From an uncultured Eubacteriales bacterium (GTDB lineage: Bacteria; Bacillota; Clostridia; Tissierellales; Peptoniphilaceae): 64,000 nucleotides of DNA. Each line of letters starts with the position of its first letter. The first letter of the stretch is position 1. Below the pieces are notes generated by a model. It ran no database searches. It was not told the DNA's origin and worked only from the letters and a program-made list of their open reading frames with translations. The position numbers and the translations under genes were made by a program. This document shows, piece by piece, positions 50,381-59,674 of this stretch. The DNA lies in contig UQDI01000006.1 of assembly GCA_900539725.1 (NCBI GenBank), positions 3,910-67,909 on the forward strand. The letters are read 5' to 3'.

Positions 50381-52359
50381 TAAGTACTCAAATTAAGCTG
50401 TTTGATGCCATGAGTCCAGTTTTAAATAATATCGTTTCGTCTGTCGATGTGCTTATCAACTCACTAGAAGCATGCGAAAAGTCATCTGAAAATATGATTG
50501 ATGCTGATGCTCTTAATCGTGCTAAAGATGCTATAAGTACAGCTAAGTATGAATCTAGCATGTATGCAGATGTGCTCAGATCAGTAGGAAGTGGTGCAGG
50601 TGATGCTGGTAGCAGCTTAGATGATTTAACAAAAACAGTAGCTAATAATACTAGTGTCATTGAAAAGGCAAAGTCAAGTGCTGAAATGCTTTTAAAAACG
50701 TACCTATCCTTTAGAGGAGTACAGGCCTTTATAAACATGGCTGATGATTTTCAAAATATGAAAACAAGGCTTGAAACAGTTGCTGCTACCTATGGTAAAA
50801 GTAGTGATTATATGTTTAATGCTATAAGAGAATCTGCTGCTAGATCTAGAGGTGAGTTTATGATGACTGCTGATGTAGTAAGTAAACTTGGTATGCAAGC
50901 TAGAGGAGCTTTTAAAACTGATGATGAGCTAGTTATGTTTGCTGAGCAATTAAATAAAAACTTTAAGATAGCTGGTACTAATGCACAAGGTGTTGAATCT
51001 GTTATGTATAACTTAACACAAGCACTAGCAAGTGGAGTTTTAAGAGGCCAAGACCTTAACTCAGTAATGAGTAATGCTCCAGCCATACTAGAAAAAGTAG
51101 CTGACTACATGGGCACTGATATGTCGCAGATCAGAAAGCTTGCTGAAGAAGGTGAGCTAAGTGCTGAAGTTATTAAAAATGCTATTATATCAAGTGCTGG
51201 AGAAACAAATGCAGCTTTTGAAAATATGCCATTAACTTTTGCTGATATAGTTACTAGGATTAAAAACACAATAGATGCAAAGCTAGCTGATGTATTTGTA
51301 AATTGGAATGAATTTTTAAATTCTGAAGATTTTCAAACTACTGTAGATTTTATATGTACAGCTGTTTCAGCTGGAATCGATTTTATAGGTGGAGCTATAG
51401 ATGTTTTGCTTGCTATACTTAGCCCTGTGCTAAGCCTTTTTAATGCCGCTCCTGGAGTTATAACAGCAGTGGTTGCAGCGCTTATCGCTTATCAAGTGGC
51501 TACAAGTGGCGCAGCTTTAGCTCAAAGGCTTTTAAATGCAGCGATGAATGCTAATCCTATATTTTTAATCATTAGTGCTGTAGTAATGATAATTATGCTA
51601 ATTGCTAAATGGATACAATCTGTTGGCGGCTTAACAGTTGCTTGGTTGATTTTTAAAAAAGCAATGTTAGATACATTTACTTTGCTGTACACAGTAATAG
51701 GCGGCTTTATGCTTGCAGTTGGATCAGTAGTCTTAGCAGTCGTGCAAGGTGTTTTACAAGGAGTGCAAATGCTTGTTAATGGCGGTATAGACATACTCAA
51801 TGGACTAATTAAGGCTGCTAACTTAATACCTGGTGTAAATATAGCTTTAATCGGTAAAGCTACTTTTGCAGATGATTTTGACAAAACAGCACAAAAGATG
51901 CGTGAATCAGTTGCAAATCAATATACAGGAACTATTGAAAATCTAAGCAATCAATCTGCAGCTATGCAAAGTGAAATAACAGCTAAGCAAGCAGAGATTA
52001 AGGCAAAAGAAGCAGAAAGTAAAAATCCTAAACTTCCTGATATGCCTGAAGTGCCTAATTTTGATCAAATGAAAAACAGTGCAGCTAATATAGATGCTAA
52101 CACTAAAGGCGGCGCAGCTCATGCAGCTAGTATTGATGATAAATTAGATGAAGGTGTTGAAGTTGATAGCGATGATCTAAAAGAAATTAGGGATGTAATG
52201 TTTCAGAGAGCAATACAAAACTTAAGTTGGGATAAGCTTGAAGTGCATGTGGATAACTCTTTTGGAGATATACATGAAACAGCAGATGCTGATCAAGTGG
52301 CAAAGACTATAGAAGAAGGCTTATATGAAGCTATAAATAAGGTGGGTGTAATGACATAA
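50377..52359 (+). CDS. Tail tape measure protein
   Basis: 660 residues. The N-terminal part has the tape-measure domain FINMADDFQNMKTRLETVAATYGKSSDYMFNAIRESAARSRGEFMMTADVVSKLG (in position 116-170), AEQLNKNFKIAGTNAQGVESVMYNLTQALASGVLRGQDLNSVMSNAP and ADIVTRIKNTIDAKL. A central hydrophobic region (about 360-480) and a coiled-coil tail follow. By the usual length rule it implies a rather short tail. It starts in an ATGA overlap with the frameshift product. Confidence 0.94.
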   Translation: MISTQIKLFDAMSPVLNNIVSSVDVLINSLEACEKSSENMIDADALNRAKDAISTAKYESSMYADVLRSVGSGAGDAGSSLDDLTKTVANNTSVIEKAKSSAEMLLKTYLSFRGVQAFINMADDFQNMKTRLETVAATYGKSSDYMFNAIRESAARSRGEFMMTADVVSKLGMQARGAFKTDDELVMFAEQLNKNFKIAGTNAQGVESVMYNLTQALASGVLRGQDLNSVMSNAPAILEKVADYMGTDMSQIRKLAEEGELSAEVIKNAIISSAGETNAAFENMPLTFADIVTRIKNTIDAKLADVFVNWNEFLNSEDFQTTVDFICTAVSAGIDFIGGAIDVLLAILSPVLSLFNAAPGVITAVVAALIAYQVATSGAALAQRLLNAAMNANPIFLIISAVVMIIMLIAKWIQSVGGLTVAWLIFKKAMLDTFTLLYTVIGGFMLAVGSVVLAVVQGVLQGVQMLVNGGIDILNGLIKAANLIPGVNIALIGKATFADDFDKTAQKMRESVANQYTGTIENLSNQSAAMQSEITAKQAEIKAKEAESKNPKLPDMPEVPNFDQMKNSAANIDANTKGGAAHAASIDDKLDEGVEVDSDDLKEIRDVMFQRAIQNLSWDKLEVHVDNSFGDIHETADADQVAKTIEEGLYEAINKVGVMT

Positions 52360-52991
52360 TGGTGCATGAATTTTACATTGGATCTATAAAATTGCCTGTA
52401 ACTCCTGCAGCAATAGCAGTTGATTACAAAGGTAAAAACAAAACAATAGATCTATTAAATGGTGATGAACTGAATGTACTAAACAAGCCACGCTTAACAA
52501 GTTATAAGTTTGATTTTTACTTGCCAAGCACAGAATTGCCTATAGTTAAGGGATATATCAAGCCTTTTGATGTTGTTAGCGCAATAGAAAAGATGATGCA
52601 AAAGAAAAAGGTCATACCTTTTATTATTATTAGACATGACAAAGGCTTAAAAAGCTCTATTATAAGAAAAGCAACAGTAGAAGATTTTAACTATAAAGAA
52701 GATAGTAAAAGTGGCCCTGGACTTATAGCCACTATAACACTAAAGATGTATATACCACTCAAATCAAAAGAATATACTGTTTCTCAAAATAATGGCACTA
52801 CTGAACTTAATGAAGTGATTAGCATGAGCGGCAATGCTTTAAAATCTCTTAGAGCAAGGCCATCTGAGCCTATAAACGTGCTTATGAGGAGAGCTAATGT
52901 GCCTTTAAGCAAAATAAACGATGTTTTAAAACAAAATAAAATTAGTGTTAATGATGACTTACAAGAAAGAGTAATTGATCTTGATGTATAG
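52359..52991 (+). CDS. Tail protein (XkdP-like position)
   Basis: 210 residues. HEFYIGSIKLPVTPAAIAVDYKGKNKTIDLLNGDELNVLNKPRLTSYKFDFYLPS, in position 3-57, resembles the N-terminal domain of XkdP-type baseplate hub spacers. The C-terminal 45 residues (LMRRANVPLSKINDVLKQNKI) are shaped like a reduced LysM module. Overlaps the tape-measure end by one base. Confidence 0.8.
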   Translation: MVHEFYIGSIKLPVTPAAIAVDYKGKNKTIDLLNGDELNVLNKPRLTSYKFDFYLPSTELPIVKGYIKPFDVVSAIEKMMQKKKVIPFIIIRHDKGLKSSIIRKATVEDFNYKEDSKSGPGLIATITLKMYIPLKSKEYTVSQNNGTTELNEVISMSGNALKSLRARPSEPINVLMRRANVPLSKINDVLKQNKISVNDDLQERVIDLDV

Positions 52992-53028
52992 TCATCATTA
53001 CTTTACATAGAAATGAGGTGGTTTATTA

Positions 53029-53997
53029 TTGTATAGAGTGTTAATTACATCAAGGGGTCGAACTTTTGAGCCAGTTGTAAAAGACGGATTTACAATTAAA
53101 AGGTCAATGAATTTTGAACCAAGTGAGCTTAAGTTTGACTGTGTTAAAGATGATGTGCTAGATTATCAAGAAGGCGGATGTGCAAAGGTTTATAAAGATG
53201 ATAATCTTATTTATGTTGGATATATGGTGAGCAAAGAAAGAGATAAAAATCAGATTATTAAAAACACTTGCTATGATTCACTTTGGTACTTTAAAAATAA
53301 AGACACTTTTAAATTCGAAGATATGAGCTATGCTGATGTGATTAAAAAGATATGTAGCCACCAAGGACTTATAGTTGGAGAAATAGAAGATACAGGCTAT
53401 AAGGTAAAGGGCAGAATTGAGAGAAATAAAGAGTATTTTACAATGCTCAAAGATTATTATGATCTAACTCTTAGCCAAACAGGTGTGATCTATACTCTTT
53501 ATGATGACAATGGCAAGATATGCTTAAAAAGTCCAAGTAATATGCTCGTTGAAAAGCTAATAAATTTTGACAATGCTTGCAACTTTACTTATAAGTCATC
53601 TATTGTCAACAGCTATAACAGGATTAAGCTTAGCCACATAGATGATAAAAAGAAAACTACTAAATATCATGCTGTAGAAGATATGAATCATATAAGAGAA
53701 TGGGGCTTGAGGCAGTACTTTGCAGAATCAAGCAATGATGAAAATATGGATGCTAAAGCTGCTAGATTACTAGAATTATTAAATCGAAAAGAAAGAACAC
53801 TAGAGATTAAAGACGTGCAAGGTGATTGGAATGTAAGAGGCGGCTCTTTAGTTGCTGTTGTGCTAGGAGCTATATCTGATATAAGTGTAAATTCTATGAT
53901 GCTTGTTACTAGTGTATCTCATAAGGTTAAAAGTGGCTCTCATCTTATGGATGTCAAAGTATATAACAAGGACATCATGCCTTTAGGAGGTAAATAA
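53029..53997 (+). CDS. Baseplate hub protein (XkdQ / gpD-like)
   Basis: 322 residues from TTG 53029 behind GAGGTGG. GFTIKRSMNFEPSELKFDCVKDDVLDYQEGGCAKVYKDDNLIYVGYMVSKERDKNQII (in position 21-78), ICLKSPSNMLVEKLINFDNACNFTYKSSIVNSYNRIKL and VRGGSLVAVVLG are typical of the XkdQ/late control D family forming the tail hub. Confidence 0.9.
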   Translation: MYRVLITSRGRTFEPVVKDGFTIKRSMNFEPSELKFDCVKDDVLDYQEGGCAKVYKDDNLIYVGYMVSKERDKNQIIKNTCYDSLWYFKNKDTFKFEDMSYADVIKKICSHQGLIVGEIEDTGYKVKGRIERNKEYFTMLKDYYDLTLSQTGVIYTLYDDNGKICLKSPSNMLVEKLINFDNACNFTYKSSIVNSYNRIKLSHIDDKKKTTKYHAVEDMNHIREWGLRQYFAESSNDENMDAKAARLLELLNRKERTLEIKDVQGDWNVRGGSLVAVVLGAISDISVNSMMLVTSVSHKVKSGSHLMDVKVYNKDIMPLGGK

Positions 53998-53999
53998 GG

Positions 54000-54395
54000 A
54001 TGGCAAACAATTTAAAAGGTGCGATAGAGAAGATTGCATCAGATGTGGTAGGAGAAATGACTATGGCAAAGCTTGTTAATGCGAAGCTAATTAAGACAAG
54101 TCCTCCTACTTTTAAATTATATGACGATTTAATCATATCTGATAGCTTTGTGATTACTCCTAAATATAGAGTATTTACAGATAAAGACATAGGCAAAGAG
54201 TTTGTGCTGCAAGAAAACTATGGCGGCCAAGAATATATATATTGCTATGAAGCAGCAGGAAGAGGTCAAAATGGCACTGAATATAGCTTTAAAGGTAGGA
54301 TAAACAAATGTAAGCTAATAGGCACTTGCCCTCATGGAGAAGTAGAAGTAACACATGGCATAATTTATGATATGACACATGAGGAGGGGATATAG
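54000..54395 (+). CDS. Baseplate protein XkdR-like (DUF2577)
   Basis: 131 residues. MAKLVNAKLIKTSPPTFKLYDDLIISDSFVITPKYRVF is the DUF2577 pattern found between the hub and DUF2634 genes. It lies 2 bases behind the hub gene and shares one base with the next. Confidence 0.88.
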   Translation: MANNLKGAIEKIASDVVGEMTMAKLVNAKLIKTSPPTFKLYDDLIISDSFVITPKYRVFTDKDIGKEFVLQENYGGQEYIYCYEAAGRGQNGTEYSFKGRINKCKLIGTCPHGEVEVTHGIIYDMTHEEGI

Positions 54396-54820
54396 TGATA
54401 CCAAAGGTTGATGAAGAAGTAAATGAACTTTTAGGTCAGTATGTCAAATTAAACACTATTGGCTCTTCTTTTACTTATAAGATGCAAATAGATAAAGATA
54501 GAATATATGACTTTGTAGATGGCGCTGAAGCGTTGAAACAAGCTATATATAAAAGATTAAATACAGAAAGAGATGTATATCCTATATATAAAAATTATGG
54601 CATAAAGAAAAAAGATCTCTTTGGTAAAGAAAAAAGATATGCTTACATGATTCTTACTGACAGAATCAATGATTCTTTGCTTGAAGATGACAGAATAAAA
54701 GAAGTAAGAAACTTTGAATATATTGAAGAAAAATCAAGAAAAGACAATGTTTGCATAAGTTTTGATGTAGACAGCGTTTTTGGAGTGATAAATGTTGAGG
54801 AGGTGATCAATCTTGCCTAA
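54395..54820 (+). CDS. Baseplate wedge protein XkdS-like (DUF2634, gp25 fold)
   Basis: 141 residues from GTG 54395. KMQIDKDRIYDFVDGAEALKQAIYKRLNTERDVYPIYKNYGIKKKDLFGK matches the gp25/lysozyme-like DUF2634 family that begins sheath assembly. Overlaps the baseplate J gene by 8 bases. Confidence 0.9.
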   Translation: MIPKVDEEVNELLGQYVKLNTIGSSFTYKMQIDKDRIYDFVDGAEALKQAIYKRLNTERDVYPIYKNYGIKKKDLFGKEKRYAYMILTDRINDSLLEDDRIKEVRNFEYIEEKSRKDNVCISFDVDSVFGVINVEEVINLA

Positions 54821-55964
54821 GTGGACTGCTGAACAAATTATGACTAGATGCTTATCAAGGATAACCAACATCAATAAGCGTAAAGAGTCAAAGAATAGTA
54901 ACAATAAGCGTGAAAAGTCAGAGAATATCATAGATACGCGTGAAGGGTCAGTTATATGGGATGCTTTAATGCCAGCGGCTTTAGAGCTAGAAACATTATA
55001 CTGTGAACTTGATGAGCTTTATAAAAACGCTTTTGCTGATACAGCTAGTTGGGAGTATTTAGTAAGAATAGGCGCTGAAAGAGGCATTAGCCCTTATAAA
55101 GCTAGCTATGCAATGATCAAGGGTGAATTTTCTGAAGAAGTGAAGAAAGGCACTTTATTTACAATCGGCAAGCTTGAATACAAAGTCAGCTCTGAGTGCG
55201 TAAAAAATGGATCTCTATATGAAGCTTATCTTTTGGCTGCAAATCCAGGTACTCAGTATAACATCTCAAGTGGTAAATTAAATAGTGATTATTATAATCT
55301 TGAGATAGCAAGAATTAAAGAGCTAGCAAGGCCTGCAAGAGAAAAAGAAACGCTTGAAGAGTTTAGAACTCGTTACTTTAAAGAGATTAGAAAGAAGAAC
55401 TTTGGAGGCAATATAGAAGACTATGAGCGCTGGACTATGGCTCTTGATGGTGTTGGTGCTGTAAAAGTTTTTCCTATATGGCAAGGCGGCGGCACTGTAA
55501 AAGTAGTAATTACAGGCTCGGACGGCCTAAGTCCATCATCTAAGTTAATTGACGATGTACAAACAGCACTTGATCCAGTTACTAATCATGGCAAAGGTAT
55601 AGGCATAGCTCCTATAGGCCATACAGTAACAGTTGCAGGGGCAGAAGAGTTTAAAATAGATGTTAAAATCAAACTTGTTTTTCAAGCAGGGTACAGCAAA
55701 GAAAACACTGCTGAGGTAGTAAACAATGTAATTAAAAAATATCTTGCTGATCAGCGCTCTTTATGGGGCAAAAAGGAAATTGTTTTAAGGTCGGCTAATT
55801 TAATTGCAAAATTTATAGAGCAAGATAAGTACTTTTTAGACTGTGAGTATATATCACTAAATGATGAGAAAACAAGATTAGTTTTAGATGAAGAAGCACT
55901 TCCTGTGCTTGGCAGGGTTGAGTTTTTAGACAAAGCTCCAGAAGGAATGTGTGAGGCAAAGTAA
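54813..55964 (+). CDS. Baseplate J-like protein (XkdT) with internal triplication
   Basis: 383 residues from TTG 54813 behind GAGGAGGTGATC. The family block DTREGSVIWDALMPAALELETLYCELDELYKNAFADTASWEYLVRIGAERGI lies at about 45-97, LEEFRTRYFKEIRKKNFGGNIEDYERWTMALDGVGAVKVFPIWQGGGTVKVVITG in the middle and a C-terminal adhesin-like segment. The DTREGS block is preceded by two diverged copies of itself (see repeat). Confidence 0.93.
   Translation: MPKWTAEQIMTRCLSRITNINKRKESKNSNNKREKSENIIDTREGSVIWDALMPAALELETLYCELDELYKNAFADTASWEYLVRIGAERGISPYKASYAMIKGEFSEEVKKGTLFTIGKLEYKVSSECVKNGSLYEAYLLAANPGTQYNISSGKLNSDYYNLEIARIKELARPAREKETLEEFRTRYFKEIRKKNFGGNIEDYERWTMALDGVGAVKVFPIWQGGGTVKVVITGSDGLSPSSKLIDDVQTALDPVTNHGKGIGIAPIGHTVTVAGAEEFKIDVKIKLVFQAGYSKENTAEVVNNVIKKYLADQRSLWGKKEIVLRSANLIAKFIEQDKYFLDCEYISLNDEKTRLVLDEEALPVLGRVEFLDKAPEGMCEAK
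54874..54963. repeat. Three 30-bp tandem units inside the baseplate J gene
   Basis: Units start at 54874, 54904 and 54934 with ATAAGCG, ATAAGCG, ATACGCG and continue in register. They encode INKRKESKNSN, NKREKSENII and DTREGSVIW, so the functional DTREGS block has been duplicated twice upstream of itself. Confidence 0.8.
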
Positions 55965-56653
55965 TGCGTAATGTTGAACTTTTAAATTATACAGATTATG
56001 AAACTATCGGCAAGGCTAGAGAATTTTATGTGCGTGTAAAAGCAGAAAATCCTGAGTTTATGCTTGCATGGGCTGAGTTTTATGAGTGCATAAAAAACAC
56101 ATTTATACTTGAAGCTGGTGAGACAGGTATAAAAAGGTATGAAGACATGCTAGGCATAGAGCCTGAAGGAAGCCTAGAAGATAGAAGGCTTAAAGTATAT
56201 ATGCTTTGGAATGCTAGCATTGTATGGACTGATAGAACTCTAAGACAATATTTAGATTTATTGCTAGGAAAAGGGGCATATGAGCTTAAGTTTTTTTATG
56301 ATAAGTATGCAATAAATATTAAGCTGTATCATGCAAAGGCAAGAATAAGAACTACTACGCTTATAGATGAATTAAGAAAATTTATACCTGCAAATATACA
56401 AACACTTACTACTATAGAAATAGATACTAAGCTTTACTTTGCAGGAGTAAGGCGCAGGGCTCTATACATGAAATATAAGCAGTATGAGCCTACTTTAATC
56501 AAAGGCAATCTATATCCTAGAGTTGCAGGTTATCTGGTAAACACAATGATAAAATCATGGCCTACTAATAATCATGGCAATTTAATTGCTAAGGGCTTTG
56601 CTGGGTACTTAACAAGTGATAAAGGTAAGATAAGGGGTGAAGTGATTGAGTAA
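55964..56653 (+). CDS. Baseplate/tail protein XkdU-like (DUF2313)
   Basis: 229 residues. FYECIKNTFILEAGETGIKRYEDMLGIEPEGSLEDRRLKVYMLWN at 42-88 and a C-terminal beta domain are typical of XkdU (YmfQ) proteins linking baseplate and fibres. It shares one base with the J gene and 8 with the fibre gene. Confidence 0.88.
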   Translation: MRNVELLNYTDYETIGKAREFYVRVKAENPEFMLAWAEFYECIKNTFILEAGETGIKRYEDMLGIEPEGSLEDRRLKVYMLWNASIVWTDRTLRQYLDLLLGKGAYELKFFYDKYAINIKLYHAKARIRTTTLIDELRKFIPANIQTLTTIEIDTKLYFAGVRRRALYMKYKQYEPTLIKGNLYPRVAGYLVNTMIKSWPTNNHGNLIAKGFAGYLTSDKGKIRGEVIE

Positions 56654-57746
56654 ACTACAAAAAATAAGGGTGCAGCACGTTGATAGAAACGCTGAGGGCG
56701 TAGAATTTAGTACTGATGTGGATGTTTTGACTGATGCTGATTGCATAACGATGGACGATGGCGACCTAAAAAGTGGAATAGCAAAGATGATTAACGATAG
56801 GGTCGGCGAGATCATAGACGGAGCGCCTGAACAGCTTGATACGCTAAAGGAAATAGCTAATGAATTAGAGAAAAATCAATCGGGCGTAAGTACGATATTA
56901 AATAAAATGAATAGCAAGCTGGAGGCTAAGGATCTAGAGGGATATGCGAAGACGACTGATGTTGATGATAAGCTTGAAAGCAAGGTTAGTGTGGTTAACG
57001 GCAAAGGCTTAAGTAGTAATGATTACACTAATGCTGATAAAGCGAAAGTAGATGCACTAGTCTCTTTAAGTGCTGACAAGAAATTAGTATATAAGCAAAA
57101 AAGAAACACTGATTTTAATAACATCACCGAGGCTGGATTTTATACCGTGCAAACAAAGGCTAATGCGCCGCATAATCAGTATGACTACTGGAGCTTGATT
57201 GTACTTAACTCTACTGGTGTTGACAATGCAACATATGTACAACAAATTGCAATTAATGAAAAGGTTGAAGATAGAGCGATATACGTGCGTAAGAAGTCAA
57301 GCAACTGGACAAGCTGGATAAAATTAGAAGCTGCGCCTGATTTATCTAATTTAGTCACAAAAGTTGATGGCAAAGGATTGAGCGCCAACGATTTTACTGA
57401 TGTGGATAAACGAAAACTTGATGCTATCGAAAACGGTGCAGAAAAGAACAAGGTAACTAGCGTAAACGGCATGACGGGAAATGTTACTATCGAGGCTGGA
57501 GGTACTAATGTTGATTTATCGGGATATGCTAAAACTAGCGATATAAAGACTAAACTATCTGAGATGACTGGTGACAGTACTCACAGAACTGTTACAGATG
57601 AAGAAAAAAGTACATGGGATGATAAGGTAAGTAAAACTGAAATAGCTGACTTTAAGCGTTGTATAGTACTTACTCAATCAGAGTATGATGCTTTATCGAC
57701 AACTAAAAAGAATAGAGCTGACACTCTATATTTCATAAAGGCTTAG
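56646..57746 (+). CDS. Tail fibre protein with repeat and knob-like domains
   Basis: 366 residues from TTG 56646 behind AGGGGTGA. The N-terminal beta part leads to coiled/trimeric fibre repeats (VNGKGLSSNDYTNADKAKVDAL and VDGKGLSANDFTDVDKRKLDAI), a pyocin-knob-like domain (NITEAGFYTVQTKANAPHNQYDYWSLIVLNSTG, IYVRKKSSNWTSWIKLE) and SVNGMTGNVTI. It probably contributes to host recognition. Confidence 0.9.
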   Translation: MSKLQKIRVQHVDRNAEGVEFSTDVDVLTDADCITMDDGDLKSGIAKMINDRVGEIIDGAPEQLDTLKEIANELEKNQSGVSTILNKMNSKLEAKDLEGYAKTTDVDDKLESKVSVVNGKGLSSNDYTNADKAKVDALVSLSADKKLVYKQKRNTDFNNITEAGFYTVQTKANAPHNQYDYWSLIVLNSTGVDNATYVQQIAINEKVEDRAIYVRKKSSNWTSWIKLEAAPDLSNLVTKVDGKGLSANDFTDVDKRKLDAIENGAEKNKVTSVNGMTGNVTIEAGGTNVDLSGYAKTSDIKTKLSEMTGDSTHRTVTDEEKSTWDDKVSKTEIADFKRCIVLTQSEYDALSTTKKNRADTLYFIKA

Positions 57747-57755
57747 GTGGTTGAA

Positions 57756-58192
57756 ATGCTGATAGATACTAAGATAGAAAAGATTCTTGGGGGGGGTACA
57801 GCGTCAAGGAAGTAAGATACATGGATAGTGTAATCTGGAAAAATAGCACTACTTTTACAACATTTAATGATGAGAAATACTTTTATATAGATAGTAAAGG
57901 ATATTACAGATATAGAAATCAAACAAACATATATTGCATAGCTTATAAATCAAATATTGCTGCAAATGAGTTTTATTATATGAGTAATGGGATGCTTGAA
58001 AGATTAAATCCACAAATATTTGCAGAAACAAATAATATAAAAATAATTAAAGCACCTGTGAATATAGGAATACAGATCTATGCAAATCAAATAAGAATTA
58101 AAAACATCAATTATAATTTAAAACAAGTGCTTATATCAGAAGACGAGTTAACAAAGCAAGATGTAATAAACTACTTTAAAAATATCACGTAG
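57756..58192 (+). pseudogene. Tail-fibre-associated gene interrupted by a G8 tract (phase-variable or frameshifted)
   Basis: ATG 57756 has TAGGTGG upstream and begins MLIDTKIEKILGGG, then stops at 57813 because of the G8 run at 57789-57796. One more G, two fewer, or a -1 slip there joins it to the open frame ending at 58192: YSVKEVRYMDSVIWKNSTTFTTFNDEKYFYIDSKGYYRYRNQ onward, about 145 residues in all. The distal frame has no good ribosome site of its own. It lies between two fibre genes. It may be a contingency locus, a programmed frameshift, a true mutation or a homopolymer sequencing error. Confidence 0.7.
57789..57796 (+). repeat. G8 homopolymer tract
   Basis: Eight consecutive G in a phage whose coding sequence is AT-rich, located 33 bases into a reading frame. 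Confidence 0.9.
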
Positions 58193-58207
58193 AGGAGAGG
58201 TGATTAT

Positions 58208-58948
58208 TTGAAAATAGCAGAAAACATAAACAAGATAAAAAATAAAAATATAGACATAAAAGAAGCAAGAAATAAAGATATAGTACTATGGCCAAGTTTT
58301 GATGACATTATAGGTGCGCCTGGAAATAGAAAACTACTTGCTGGAAATATGCAAGCTGGCTGGTTCGGAGAAGTGCCAAGTAGTGATTTTATTACTGGAG
58401 ATGCGCTAGCAAAACTTGTAGGCATAAGTGCTGGAACAAGCCAATACAGCTCAGAGCCTTGGCTTAAATTTGCTTACACAGGCGCTGTCTACCTAATAGT
58501 AAAGAAGCCTATAAGATATTCAATATCTTGGGATCAAATCAATCAAGCAAACTGTGTATATGGTGATAGGATGGTTAATATTAAAAATAAGAGATATAAG
58601 ATAATGCTTGTAAGAGGAGTTGGCGAGAATGTTCAAGCTGATTCTAAGGTACTAAATGAAAATAATTTTCAAGACAAGGCTTGCATATATTCTATGTGGA
58701 ATAAACTTATTTTACCATTATTTAGAGAAGAAACGACTAATACTTGGGGAACTAATTATACAGATGAAGATTTAATCACTAACTATAGAAAGGGTAATGG
58801 AGCTGCATCTTGGTGTCAAGAGAAGGTTCAAAAAGATGATTATAGGCTTGTTCGCGGTAGCAATACGCCCAGTTACAGTGGAGCATTTAATTCTAAAAAT
58901 GCGAGCTATGTATTTGGCTGGCGCCCTTGCTTACAACTTATAGGATAA
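58208..58948 (+). CDS. Putative receptor-binding / tail tip protein
   Basis: 246 residues from TTG 58208 behind GAGAGGTGAT. A short lead (KIAENINKIKNKNIDIKEARNKDIVLWPSFDDIIG) is followed by a compact domain with DQINQANCVYGDRMVNIKNKRYKIMLVRG, an acidic-aromatic middle, WCQEK and the terminal SKNASYVFGWRPCLQLIG. The (F)GWRPxL ending is common in phage tail tip proteins with a lectin/FGE-like C-terminus. Exact receptor unknown. Confidence 0.75.
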   Translation: MKIAENINKIKNKNIDIKEARNKDIVLWPSFDDIIGAPGNRKLLAGNMQAGWFGEVPSSDFITGDALAKLVGISAGTSQYSSEPWLKFAYTGAVYLIVKKPIRYSISWDQINQANCVYGDRMVNIKNKRYKIMLVRGVGENVQADSKVLNENNFQDKACIYSMWNKLILPLFREETTNTWGTNYTDEDLITNYRKGNGAASWCQEKVQKDDYRLVRGSNTPSYSGAFNSKNASYVFGWRPCLQLIG

Positions 58949-58996
58949 AACAATAGTTTTAATCAGTACATTTTAAAATATAGAAAGGATGTGATG

Positions 58997-59674
58997 ATGA
59001 TGTATAATGAAATGCATCTTACAAATGCGGGTAGACACTTAGCCACAAGTTTAATTGCTGGTGAAGTTCTTACTTTTACAAAAGTTGGCATAGGCGCTGG
59101 AGATCCTATAAGCAAGGAACAGATTGCTGAAATGACAGGTCTTTTGAATCCAAAAGCATATTTTCCTATAGCTGAGGTAAAGGATAATAAAGACGGCACA
59201 GTGTCAATAATTTCCACTTTTGTCAACAAGGACAACGAAACAAGATTTTACATCAAAGAAATTGGGGTCTTTGCTCAGGATCCAAAAAGAGGTGAAATTC
59301 TATTTGGAGTAATACCTTGCGGTGATGCGGCTGACCTCTTTAGTGCAAAAACTGATAAAGAGCTTGCTATCACGCATGAGATTATGGTAAAGGTAGAAGA
59401 TGCTGAAAATGTTACTTTTATAGTAAACGATAGCCTTGTTTGGGCAACTAAGCAAGAAGTACTTGATTTAGCAGGCATTGGCAGGACTGATGAGACTGTC
59501 AAAAAGAATGCTGACGATATAGCGGCCCTTGCAATTAAGATAATGATGTTAGGCACTCAAGGCTCTATGGGGGGTATGGATGAAAACACTGGATTAATAA
59601 CATTTGAGCAGTTAAAAGAAAGTGAAGATTTTTGGGGCTACTATGATGAAGACAAAAGAAGGCTGGTGGGATAA
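58997..59674 (+). CDS. Phage tail-collar fibre protein (DUF3751-like)
   Basis: 225 residues from an ATG at 58997 (AAAGGA at 58984-58989; neighbouring ATGs at 58994 and 59000 are equally possible). YNEMHLTNAGRHLATSLIAGEVLTFTKVGIGAGDP and ITHEIMVKVEDAENVTFIVNDSLVWATKQEV are typical of tail-collar proteins. The last base of its stop codon is the first base of the radical SAM start codon, so the two are coupled. Confidence 0.85.
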   Translation: MMYNEMHLTNAGRHLATSLIAGEVLTFTKVGIGAGDPISKEQIAEMTGLLNPKAYFPIAEVKDNKDGTVSIISTFVNKDNETRFYIKEIGVFAQDPKRGEILFGVIPCGDAADLFSAKTDKELAITHEIMVKVEDAENVTFIVNDSLVWATKQEVLDLAGIGRTDETVKKNADDIAALAIKIMMLGTQGSMGGMDENTGLITFEQLKESEDFWGYYDEDKRRLVG

